DNA of 9,536 nt from Chryseobacterium gleum (GTDB lineage Bacteria > Bacteroidota > Bacteroidia > Flavobacteriales_D > Sanyastnellaceae): the NCBI GenBank assembly GCA_943330925.2, contig CALQJP020000061.1, positions 1 through 9,536 on the forward strand, given 5' to 3'. A program made the translations under genes and the position numbers. Positions within the stretch are counted from its first letter, which is position 1; the number at the start of each line of letters is the position of its first letter. The notes beneath the pieces are model-generated. The model ran no database searches, was not told the origin of the DNA, and worked only from the letters and a program-made list of their open reading frames with translations. Positions 1 to 6,110 of this stretch are shown here, in pieces.

Positions 1-1
1 A

Positions 2-280
2 ACTGCAGAGCGCAGCATGGAAGTTGTTTCGGGTGTGGGCATGTATCCCAACCCCAACAACGGAGAGCTGCTCAACCTCAACATCACCGATGTAAAATCG
101 GAAAGCGCATTTGTGCGCATCCTTGATGCCACCGGCCGCATGGTTTACAGCAACCGTTTCACTGCTGACGGTTCACTCAACACCATCATCACATTCCCCG
201 CTCCATTGAGCAATGGCATGTACATGGTGGAATGCACTGTGGACGGCGTAGTAAAAATGGAAAGACTCGTTGTGGAGTAA
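2..280 (+). CDS. C-terminal end of a secreted protein with T9SS type A sorting domain (5' end outside window)
   Basis: The frame is open from base 2 and ends at TAA 278-280, so this is the last ~92 residues of a longer protein; the first ATG at 17 is probably internal. The visible part has the pattern of the Bacteroidota type IX secretion C-terminal sorting domain (type A, TIGR04183-like): MYPNPNNGELLNL near the start, then VRILDATGRMVYS, then the closing LSNGMYMVECTVDG and KMERLVVE. In this family the domain folds as a small beta-sandwich, directs export across the outer membrane by the Por/Gld machinery, and is cleaved on the surface. The cargo domain lies upstream, so the protein's own function cannot be read here. 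The sorting-domain call is confident. A strong terminator follows directly. Confidence 0.9.
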   Translation, partial: TAERSMEVVSGVGMYPNPNNGELLNLNITDVKSESAFVRILDATGRMVYSNRFTADGSLNTIITFPAPLSNGMYMVECTVDGVVKMERLVVE

Positions 281-313
281 TTGGTAGTTAATACCAAGTA
301 CGAAGTACTATGT

Positions 314-361
314 AAAAAAAAGCACCGCGCCCATGGACCATCCATTTGGCGCGGTGTTTTT
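314..361 (+). terminator. Strong intrinsic terminator, probably bidirectional
   Basis: A perfect 9-bp GC-rich stem, CACCGCGCC (323-331) with GGCGCGGTG (348-356), encloses a 16-nt loop and is followed by TTTTT (357-361). A run of eight A residues (314-321) precedes the stem, so the minus strand also reads as hairpin plus U-tract. It ends the T9SS cargo gene and separates it from the TPR regulator downstream. Confidence 0.9.
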
Positions 362-394
362 ATATGAGTGAAATTGTAAACGAGTTTCCAAGCA

Positions 395-2272
395 ATGAAT
401 CAAATAATTAGCAGGACTTTTTCAGTGTATATTCAGCACATCGTTCACTCTCTTTACCATACCGCAAGCCAAGTTGCTTCCCATTGGAGGCGCTTCCGAA
501 TGGTTTTATTATTCCTAGTTGATGTATTCGTTTTAGCCCCTGAAGCTTCAGCCCAGGCTCAATCAATGACTAGCCAAGGAGAGGAGCATTCTGCACGATT
601 AGTAATTCCTGCGGATGAAGAAATCCTTCGGTTCACACCAGCGGAATTCACATACTTCTTTGATCGTTTTAATCAAGAGGCTGCCGCCATATCCGGTGAA
701 GCGCGGGCGTTGTATTTGCGTCGGGTGCAGGAAATGAATGCTTCCGCAATGAATAGCAACACTATTGTTTTGCAATGTGCAGCGGAAATTCTGCACTTTA
801 CTCTTGTTAGGCGTGACGAAACCTTGGATGAAGAGGATATTGAAAAATGCATTGCACTGGAAAAGCAGGCAGCTAAGAGCTCGTATGAGTGGATGGCAGC
901 AGAGATAAATCACGTTCTTGCTGATTATTACAACTCAAAGGTCAATTTAGCAAAGGCTCTTTGGCATAGAAAATTATGCTGCGAATTGCTGAAAGGAAGG
1001 GACCCTGTTGCGCATCCGCGATTGGCATTGGAGCATCTTCATTTGGGTTCCATTTATCAATGCGTGGGGGAAATGGAAAGCGCTCTATTCTTTTCAAAGG
1101 AGGCGCTTCATTTGCTAAATAGCATAGGGGATCAGGTCTCTGCGGCTACTGTGTGCAACAATTTAGGCAGTATATACAGGGAGTTGGAAATCTTGGATAC
1201 TTCCGATATCTACTTTAGAAAGGAGGCAGAGATAACTCAGCATATTCATGACACGGTCCAATGGAGTTTGGCCCAAGGTAATTTGGGTGAGAACCAGTTT
1301 TTGCGAGGCAATTATGAAGCAGCAAAGCCATTGCTACAAATTGATTTATCTGCGGCCCGTGGAAGAGAAGATTATGGCGTGGCCTCAAATGCGCTCCTGC
1401 TCTTGGCGGAAATAAGCATAAGCGCTGGAGATTTAATGACAGCGGGTAATCAACTTGATAGTGCAGAGATTTGGGTAAAACGCAGTGGCCAGGCCATTAG
1501 ATATAGCCTTTATTACGCAGCGAGGCTGAAGTATTTTTCAGCGAAGAAAGACCTGGCAAACGCTCTGCTGTATATCGATTCGTTAGAGATACAGAGAAAT
1601 CGCATGGCCGTATTAAATCAGCAGAGCAAAGCGATGCGCATTGAAACCTTGTTTGCCATGCATCAGGAACAATTGCGGGCACAGAACCTAGCAATAACTG
1701 TCGCGCAGAATGAATACAGACAACGTCGAATTATTTTAGCATTAGTCATGGCTGTTGTCGTTGTTATTCTGGTCATGTTGTTATCGCGACGCCGTTCCCG
1801 CCGCAAATTTGACACGATTTCATTTGAAAAGAAATTGGTTGAAGAGCGCCTTACCTCCGCAAATGATAATCTGGATAAGTTTCTGAGGGCGATGGCAGAA
1901 GGTAATCGAAGAAACAAAAAGTCAGTCTCCGAATCCGAAGTTGTTGCATTAAGCGGGGCTTCTGAAAATGCGATAAGCCGAGGTAAGTTGGGCAACATGG
2001 TGTTGCTTACGCACCAGAATTGGGCAGATTTCTCGAGGCTTTTCGAAGAAGTTCATCCGGGTTTTTTAGTACGATTGTCGCAGCGATACCCCGAAATAAC
2101 GCAAGCTGAAATTCGATTTTTGGCCTTGTTGCGTTTGGACATTGATACTGAAAGCATGCGCACCATCTTGGCTGTGGGCCCGGAATCAATCCGACAAGCG
2201 CGCCATCGCCTTCGCAAAAAGATGCAACTTTCTCAGGGTGACAACATACGTGAGGTTATTGGTCGGCTGTAG
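395..2272 (+). CDS. TPR protein with membrane helix and C-terminal helix-turn-helix (one-component membrane regulator type)
   Basis: 625 residues from ATG 395. Residues ~32-53 look like an export signal: basic RRFR, hydrophobic VLLFLVDVFVL, then ASA before Q. A stretch of helical repeats covers ~120-430, with the clearest TPR-like units at ~209-243, 249-283, 289-322 and 328-362 (patterns such as LGSIY and NLGSIYRELE). One membrane helix lies at ~446-463 (IILALVMAVVVVILVMLL), followed by a basic stop-transfer segment (SRRRSRRK), a coiled-coil-like segment ~474-505, and a C-terminal domain ~540-625 with a LuxR-like HTH pattern (ITQAEIRFLALL...ESIRQARHRLRKKM). This TPR-TM-HTH layout is common in Bacteroidota and is read as an extracytoplasmic sensor joined to a cytoplasmic DNA-binding end; ligand and targets are unknown. 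An internal ATG at 500 (residue 36), with GGAGG at 486-490, is an alternative start but would leave the signal without its basic end. No partner gene is evident. Confidence 0.85.
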   Translation: MNQIISRTFSVYIQHIVHSLYHTASQVASHWRRFRMVLLFLVDVFVLAPEASAQAQSMTSQGEEHSARLVIPADEEILRFTPAEFTYFFDRFNQEAAAISGEARALYLRRVQEMNASAMNSNTIVLQCAAEILHFTLVRRDETLDEEDIEKCIALEKQAAKSSYEWMAAEINHVLADYYNSKVNLAKALWHRKLCCELLKGRDPVAHPRLALEHLHLGSIYQCVGEMESALFFSKEALHLLNSIGDQVSAATVCNNLGSIYRELEILDTSDIYFRKEAEITQHIHDTVQWSLAQGNLGENQFLRGNYEAAKPLLQIDLSAARGREDYGVASNALLLLAEISISAGDLMTAGNQLDSAEIWVKRSGQAIRYSLYYAARLKYFSAKKDLANALLYIDSLEIQRNRMAVLNQQSKAMRIETLFAMHQEQLRAQNLAITVAQNEYRQRRIILALVMAVVVVILVMLLSRRRSRRKFDTISFEKKLVEERLTSANDNLDKFLRAMAEGNRRNKKSVSESEVVALSGASENAISRGKLGNMVLLTHQNWADFSRLFEEVHPGFLVRLSQRYPEITQAEIRFLALLRLDIDTESMRTILAVGPESIRQARHRLRKKMQLSQGDNIREVIGRL

Positions 2273-2332
2273 GGTATTTGGCAGGGTGTGCTGTTTATGG
2301 AATCTAATGTCGCTCAGCGGTAGTGTCTCTGT

Positions 2333-2352
2333 GGACGCGCTGCAGCGCGTCC
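2333..2352. repeat. Perfect 20-bp palindrome (GGACGCGCTG/CAGCGCGTCC)
   Basis: The 20 bases read identically on both strands and can fold as an 8-bp GC-rich stem with a TGCA loop. It lies about 60 bp after the TPR gene. A pyrimidine-rich stretch with six T residues follows, but six bases or more away from the stem, so it is at best an imperfect terminator. It could also be a dispersed intergenic repeat or a dyad for a dimeric DNA-binding protein; the sequence does not decide. Confidence 0.6.
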
Positions 2353-2385
2353 GTACCCTTTCTTTTTTGTGTTTCGCTTCTTGGC

Positions 2386-2430
2386 TCCTGAGCACAGTCG
2401 AAGGGCGGTCCCTGAGCGTAGTCGAAGGGC
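2386..2430. repeat. Two direct copies of an intergenic 20-bp element (CCTGAGCnnAGTCGAAGGGC)
   Basis: The copies start at 2387 (CCTGAGCACAGTCGAAGGGC) and 2411 (CCTGAGCGTAGTCGAAGGGC), 24 bp apart, and differ at two adjacent bases. From memory, elements of this CCTGAGC...GTCGAAGG type occur between genes in many Bacteroidota genomes; I do not know an agreed name or function. They lie between the TPR gene and exbB, outside both coding regions. Confidence 0.7.
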
Positions 2431-2467
2431 TATCAACACCCCGCACTAAATAAGTTTTCAATTCGCT

Positions 2468-2500
2468 CGAAATGCCTCGGCAATTCGGAGGCAATTTTCG
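2468..2500 (+). other. Weak hairpin in the leader region upstream of exbB
   Basis: TGCCTC (2473-2478) can pair with GAGGCA (2488-2493) around a 9-nt loop, and the flanking CGAAA and TTTTCG can extend the stem with bulges. It sits ~55 bp before the exbB start. It could be a leader structure, the end of the upstream transcript, or chance; there is no clean U-tract directly after it. Confidence 0.25.
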
Positions 2501-2555
2501 CGTTGGCTACCCGATACGAGGCAGCACGAAATTTTTTATCTGAAAACAAACACGC

Positions 2556-3266
2556 ATGGACATTCTCTTTTTTCTTCAGGAAACCGTAACCGGTGCAATT
2601 CAAGATGGTGTGGGCATTACACCTCCAACAGTTGGCGCGCCGGTGGGCAACTTCAGTGTGATGGATCAGCTTATGAAAGGTTGGTACATCTATTTACCAC
2701 AGCTTATCATGAGCGTTATCGCAGTGTATGTGATCATTGAGCGCACGCTCACGGTAGGTCGCGCCGATAAGGAAGAGGCGAACTTCATGGAGAAGATCAA
2801 GGAGTATGTGAGTCAGGGAAAACTGGATAGCGCGCGCAACTTGTGCAGCACATCGAAAACCCCGGTGGCTCGCATGATTGAGAAGGGCATTAGCCGCATT
2901 GGTAAGCCCACTCAAGACATCAAGAAGGCAATTGAAAACGTGGGTAAACTGGAAACAGCGAAGTTGGATAATAACGTAGCGATTCTGGCCACTATCGCCG
3001 GTATCGCTCCGGTATTCGGCTTCTTGGGTACTGTATTCGGTGTGATCATCATCTTCCGCGATATCGCAGAGGCGGGTAGCCTTCAGATTGGAACCGTTTC
3101 AGAAGGTTTGTATTTGAAGATGATTTCCTCGGCCGTAGGTCTTATCGTGTTCATGATTGCCTATATCGGCTACAACACATTGGTGACTCGCATCAACAAG
3201 GTGGTGAACAAGATGGAGGCGAACGCTGTTGAATTCATGGATATTCTCGAACAACCAACGCACTAA
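2556..3266 (+). CDS. exbB: MotA/TolQ/ExbB-family proton channel subunit (ExbB)
   Basis: 236 residues, usual ExbB/TolQ length. The protein forms the inner-membrane channel that, with ExbD, uses the proton gradient to drive TonB. Three membrane helices are visible: ~44-63 (YIYLPQLIMSVIAVYVIIE), ~143-166 (ILATIAGIAPVFGFLGTVFGVIII) and ~188-209 (SSAVGLIVFMIAYIGYN). A cytoplasmic segment rich in charged residues lies between the first two, as in the family. PVFGFLGTVFG is the family signature; T159 matches the conserved threonine of helix 2, while the helix 3 threonine position appears to be serine (S192), by an eye alignment to E. coli ExbB. The start has an A-rich leader without a clear Shine-Dalgarno site, normal for Bacteroidota. 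The gene leads a three-gene operon; exbD begins three bases after its stop. TolQ is the alternative name, but the tonB-like third gene favours ExbB. Confidence 0.93.
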   Translation: MDILFFLQETVTGAIQDGVGITPPTVGAPVGNFSVMDQLMKGWYIYLPQLIMSVIAVYVIIERTLTVGRADKEEANFMEKIKEYVSQGKLDSARNLCSTSKTPVARMIEKGISRIGKPTQDIKKAIENVGKLETAKLDNNVAILATIAGIAPVFGFLGTVFGVIIIFRDIAEAGSLQIGTVSEGLYLKMISSAVGLIVFMIAYIGYNTLVTRINKVVNKMEANAVEFMDILEQPTH

Positions 3267-3269
3267 CCC

Positions 3270-3665
3270 ATGAATTTCGGAAGAAGAAATAAAGTACATG
3301 TGGAGCCTGCGATGTCGGCACTGTCCGACATCATCTTCATGCTTCTCATCTTCTTCATCATAGCCAGTACGCTGGCCGTGAATGGAGAGCAGGTGAATTT
3401 GCCCAAGACCTCAACAGGCACTCCCACACAGTCGACCGTAACCGTAACCATCACTTCCGATTTGCGCTATTTGGTGAATACCACGGAGGTGCCCAAAGAA
3501 GAGGTCGAACTCAAGTTGAAAGCTATTCTGGCGAATTCAGCCGACAAGAAAGTTGTGTTAAATATTGACCGCGACGTACCAACCGGTGAAACAATTGAGT
3601 TGTTCGCTGTACTGAAGCAAAACGGTTGGAATCCGTTTATTGCTACCAAGCCGAAAGAAGAGTAA
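3270..3665 (+). CDS. exbD: Biopolymer transporter ExbD
   Basis: 131 residues, typical for the ExbD/TolR family. A short cytoplasmic N-terminus (GRRNKVHVEPAMSALSD) leads into one membrane helix at ~20-37 (DIIFMLLIFFIIASTLAV). D20 at the start of that helix matches the membrane aspartate that carries protons in the family. The rest is a periplasmic domain containing NLPKTSTGTPTQ and the conserved-type KKVVLNIDRDVPTGETIELFAVLKQNG. The start codon lies three bases after the exbB stop, and tonB starts three bases after this stop, so the three are almost certainly co-transcribed and probably translationally coupled. With ExbB it should form the motor that energises TonB. Confidence 0.93.
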   Translation: MNFGRRNKVHVEPAMSALSDIIFMLLIFFIIASTLAVNGEQVNLPKTSTGTPTQSTVTVTITSDLRYLVNTTEVPKEEVELKLKAILANSADKKVVLNIDRDVPTGETIELFAVLKQNGWNPFIATKPKEE

Positions 3666-3668
3666 CGC

Positions 3669-4517
3669 ATGGCAAATCTTGCAGAAACAGATCGCAGATG
3701 GTCCCTTACGGGTACCTTGTTATTTCACGTCACCATTGTGGGGCTGTTGTTTCTATTGAAATGCGGCAACGGCGGTGGTGGTGGTAACGGTGGTTTGGGC
3801 TACACAGGATTGATGTCGCTCGACGCGGCCGGTATCGGAACGATGGTCGATGGCGAAGGCTATGTGCCTATGCCGGAGCCGGTGGTTCAAGAGCCCACGC
3901 CCGAGTCTGTGGAAGAAACCAACGCCATCACAGACGACGCATCGCAAGAGGCGCCAACCATCAGCGATAAGAAGCAGTCTGAGAATCGCACGTCGGATAC
4001 GCAAGTACGAAAGGACAATCCACAGCAGCAGCAACAGACGCAGCAACAGGTTTCGAACAACCTCAACAACGCCTTCAACAACATCAAGGGAGGAAGCGGG
4101 AACACTACAGGCACTGGCCAACAGGGCGACCCCAATGGCAGTATCGACGGCAGAGGAGTGATGGGCGGCGGTGGCAGTGCCGGCACGGGAGGTGGTAGTG
4201 GCGGCGGAAACGGAACAGGTGTAGGAACTGGTACAGGCGGTGGTTCGGGATCGAATTGGTCGCTTGCCGGTCGGCAGATCTTGAACAACCCGAAGGTACA
4301 AGGCAACGCCCCCGATGAAGGAACTGTGACTGTCGACATTTGGGTGGATGCCAATGGTAATGTGACCAAAGCCATTGCAAATGCCGCGAAGTCAAATACC
4401 TCGAACGGTACTCTGTTCAAAATGGCGGAGGACGCAGCACGCAAGGCGAAATTCAACAGCAGCGCCGGCGGCAATGAGCAGAAGGGGAGCATCAAGATTA
4501 CGTTCAAGTTGCACTAG
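3669..4517 (+). CDS. tonB: TonB-like energy transducer with Gln/Asn- and Gly-rich linker
   Basis: 282 residues. An N-terminal membrane anchor spans ~13-30 (LTGTLLFHVTIVGLLFLL); T16 and H20 occupy the same positions as the S16/H20 pair of E. coli TonB. A glycine run follows (35-45), then an acidic/proline stretch (~62-100), a Gln-rich patch (119-128), an Asn-rich patch (129-138) and a long Gly/Ser/Thr-rich linker (~141-195) in place of the usual Pro-Lys spacer. The C-terminal domain (~199-282) resembles TonB_C: GRQILNNPKVQG, EGTVTVDIWVDANGNV, AARKAKFN, GSIKITFKLH. In the family it spans the periplasm and contacts TonB-dependent outer-membrane receptors. It closes the exb operon. A TolA-like role is the main alternative. 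Glycine codons make the region repetitive and give long false frames on the other strand. Confidence 0.85.
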   Translation: MANLAETDRRWSLTGTLLFHVTIVGLLFLLKCGNGGGGGNGGLGYTGLMSLDAAGIGTMVDGEGYVPMPEPVVQEPTPESVEETNAITDDASQEAPTISDKKQSENRTSDTQVRKDNPQQQQQTQQQVSNNLNNAFNNIKGGSGNTTGTGQQGDPNGSIDGRGVMGGGGSAGTGGGSGGGNGTGVGTGTGGGSGSNWSLAGRQILNNPKVQGNAPDEGTVTVDIWVDANGNVTKAIANAAKSNTSNGTLFKMAEDAARKAKFNSSAGGNEQKGSIKITFKLH

Positions 4518-4551
4518 TCCTAGGCTTTGCTTGAGTGTGTGAGTTTCATCT

Positions 4552-4643
4552 AAAGGGAGATTTACGCAAAGAACGCAAAGGGAGGTTAACGCAAAGAACG
4601 CAAAGGGAAATACACGCAGAGAGCGCAAAGGGAGAATCACGCA
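4552..4643. repeat. Tandem array of a 25-bp GCAAAG-rich unit upstream of folC
   Basis: Three full units with exact 25-bp period start at 4561, 4586 and 4611, preceded by a partial tail (AAAGGGAGA, 4552-4560) and followed by a partial head (ATCACGCA, 4636-4643). The first two share ACGCAAAGAACGCAAAGGGA; the third has GCAGAGAGCGCAAAG instead. It is the same family as the arrays at 5923-5958 and 5991-6110. Units abut without spacers, so this is not CRISPR. Similar GCAAAG repeats are, to my recollection, frequent between genes in Bacteroidota; their function is not known to me. Confidence 0.9.
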
Positions 4644-4676
4644 TGGTCGCGCGTCCTTATGAGCCCTGTTCTTTGC

Positions 4677-4684
4677 TATTCTTG
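4677..4684 (+). promoter_or_regulatory. Candidate -7 box for folC (TATTCTTG)
   Basis: TATTCTTG matches the Bacteroidota -7 consensus TAnnTTTG at five of the six fixed positions (C for T) and ends exactly 4 nt before the GTG at 4689, the same spacing as the boxes before hemW and the BCCP gene. No clear -33 TTTG is seen. If used, transcription would begin at or next to the start codon. Confidence 0.35.
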
Positions 4685-4688
4685 CGGC

Positions 4689-5909
4689 GTGAACTACTCT
4701 CAAACCCTCGAATACCTATACTCACAACTACCCATGTTTCATCGCGTGGGGCCGGCGGCGTATAAGCCCGGTTTGGACAATACGTGGGCGTTGCTAAAGC
4801 TGGTGGGTAATCCGCATGAAGGACTTAAAACCGTTCACATCGCAGGCACCAACGGCAAGGGCAGCACCTCGCATATGATTGCCGCTGCATTGCAAGTCGC
4901 TGGTTATAAAACAGGACTCTATACCTCACCTCACCTCAAGGATTTTCGTGAACGCATTCGCATAAATGGCGCAATGATTCCTGAAGATGCAGTCGCCGAA
5001 TTTGTGAATCAATATCACGAAGCTTGGCAATCCATTCAGCCTTCGTTTTTTGAGATTACTGTTGCCATGTGCTTTTGGTATTTCGAACGTGCCGGAATCG
5101 ATATCGCAGTTATTGAAACAGGTTTGGGCGGTCGTCTCGACAGCACGAATGTCATTGTGCCGGAGGTATCGGTCATCACGAACATCGGCTATGACCATAT
5201 GAATTTGTTGGGCGATACCATCGAGAAAATTGCGGGAGAGAAGGCGGGTATAATCAAATCAAAGAAACCTGTAGTGATTGGCGCTATGCGTCGAGATGCA
5301 CGTGAAGTGATGATTCAAACCGCGTTGCAACAAAACGCACCCATGATAGATGCCGCTCTGATTTCAAGTACACTCATTCCTGGCGGGGAGTTGCAAGGGC
5401 ATTATCAGATCGAAAACAGAGCAACGGCATTCATGGCTTTGCGCACACTGGTTGCGTTGGGATGGCGAGTGAATGATGAGCACATCGCGCAGGGCTTTCG
5501 GCAAGTGGTGAAACTCACCGGATTACTGGGGCGCTGGCAAAAGCTGAATGATTCTCCGCTCACCATCGCCGACGTTGCACACAATGAAGATGGTATTCGC
5601 ACTGTGCTCGAGCAGCTGCATCAAATACCTCACAAGCAATTGCACTTCGTATTGGGTTTAGTAGGTGACAAAGATGTTGCCCGGGTGTTGAAATTGCTTC
5701 CCCAACAGGCCACCTACTATTTCTGCAAGGCCGATATCCCGAGAGGTCTTGACGCGGAATTGCTCAAGCAGCAAGCGTCGGATTTTCAGTTGAGAGGCGA
5801 GTCTTATTCTTCCGTTAAGCAGGCTTATGAAAGTGCTAGTACTGCTGCGAATGATGACGATCTTGTTTTTGTTGGGGGTTCGGTGTTTACTGTAGCAGAG
5901 GTTTTGTGA
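4689..5909 (+). CDS. folC: Bifunctional folylpolyglutamate synthase / dihydrofolate synthase (FolC)
   Basis: 406 residues from GTG 4689. A Mur-ligase-family enzyme of the cytoplasm that adds glutamate to dihydropteroate or folates using ATP. Motifs in order: N-terminal NYSQTLEYLYSQLPMFHRVG; P-loop AGTNGKGST (52-60); YTSPHLKDFRERI (78-90); IETGLGGRLDSTN (142-154); ITNIGYDHMNLLG (163-175); EKAGIIK (184-190); C-terminal domain with DVAHNEDG (295-302), where most members have DGAHNPxG, and LGLVGDKD. Length fits the family. GTG 4689 is chosen because it gives the usual Bacteroidota-like N-terminus and lies 4 nt after a -7-like box; ATG 4659 in the same frame would add ten residues (MSPVLCYSCG) that look unrelated. 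It follows tonB after 171 bp holding a repeat array, so it may be a separate unit, although exbB-exbD-tonB-folC order is familiar in Flavobacteriales. It converges on the cyclase gene. Confidence 0.93.
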   Translation: MNYSQTLEYLYSQLPMFHRVGPAAYKPGLDNTWALLKLVGNPHEGLKTVHIAGTNGKGSTSHMIAAALQVAGYKTGLYTSPHLKDFRERIRINGAMIPEDAVAEFVNQYHEAWQSIQPSFFEITVAMCFWYFERAGIDIAVIETGLGGRLDSTNVIVPEVSVITNIGYDHMNLLGDTIEKIAGEKAGIIKSKKPVVIGAMRRDAREVMIQTALQQNAPMIDAALISSTLIPGGELQGHYQIENRATAFMALRTLVALGWRVNDEHIAQGFRQVVKLTGLLGRWQKLNDSPLTIADVAHNEDGIRTVLEQLHQIPHKQLHFVLGLVGDKDVARVLKLLPQQATYYFCKADIPRGLDAELLKQQASDFQLRGESYSSVKQAYESASTAANDDDLVFVGGSVFTVAEVL

Positions 5910-5922
5910 TGTTCATTTAACT

Positions 5923-5958
5923 TCACGCAGAGATCGCAAAGAGAGCTCACTCAAAGAG
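5923..5958. repeat. Single inverted copy of the GCAAAG repeat after folC
   Basis: The stretch TCACGCAGAGATCGCAAA (5923-5940) followed by GAGAGCTCAC (5941-5950) and TCAAAGAG reads in the same direction as the 4552-4643 array and opposite to the 5991-6110 array. CGCAAAGAGAGCTCAC (5935-5950) is the exact reverse complement of 6005-6020 and of 6029-6044, so a transcript from either side could fold into a 16-bp stem. This may help end the convergent folC and cyclase transcripts. Confidence 0.8.
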
Positions 5959-5990
5959 GTTTCTTTTCGCATCCTATGCGTGTATTCTTC

Positions 5991-6110
5991 TTTGCGCCCT
6001 CTGCGTGAGCTCTCTTTGCGCCCTTTGCGTGAGCTCTCTTTGCGTCCTTTGCGTGAGCTCTCTCTGCGTTCTCTGCGTGAGCTCTCTTTGCGTCCTTTGC
6101 GTTAACTCAC
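5991..6110. repeat. Five exact tandem copies of a 24-bp unit (CTTTGCGTGAGCTCTC-type)
   Basis: Units start at 5991, 6015, 6039, 6063 and 6087 and fill exactly 120 bp. Each holds two (T/C)TGCG cores and, in the first four, GTGAGCTCTC with the SacI-like palindrome GAGCTC; the last unit ends GTTAACTCAC instead. The units differ mainly by C/T changes. Because 24 is a multiple of three, one minus-strand frame reads a repeated ELTQRTQR peptide, which I judge not to be a real gene. The right-hand unit overlaps the stop codon of the cyclase gene (6107-6109). It is the same family as the array upstream of folC, in opposite orientation. Confidence 0.93.

Noticed and set aside
295..308. Tandem 7-nt pair CAAGTAC/GAAGTAC before the first terminator
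   Set aside because: Only two units and no symmetry tied to a gene; too short to support as a feature.
2142..2494. Frames covering the palindrome and 20-bp repeats on both strands
   Set aside because: They overlap the end of the TPR gene in other frames and translate intergenic repeats; no recognisable protein features.
2481..2495. 15-bp word CAATTCGGAGGCAAT shared with 6889-6903
   Set aside because: The second copy lies in the hemW coding region; a single 15-bp match within 9.5 kb is only mildly unlikely by chance and there is no further similarity around it.
3753..4507. Long minus-strand frames opposite tonB (Pro-, Arg- or Leu-rich products)
   Set aside because: They mirror the Gly-rich GGN/GGC codons of tonB on the other strand; composition is extremely biased and the sense frame has clear TonB features.
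4535..4765. Plus-strand frame through the 25-bp array (LTQRTQRE-like peptide)
   Set aside because: Same cause: translation of the repeat, running into folC in a different frame.
4552..6110. CRISPR array
   Set aside because: The repeats are 24-25 bp and abut directly, with no unique spacers and no cas genes nearby.
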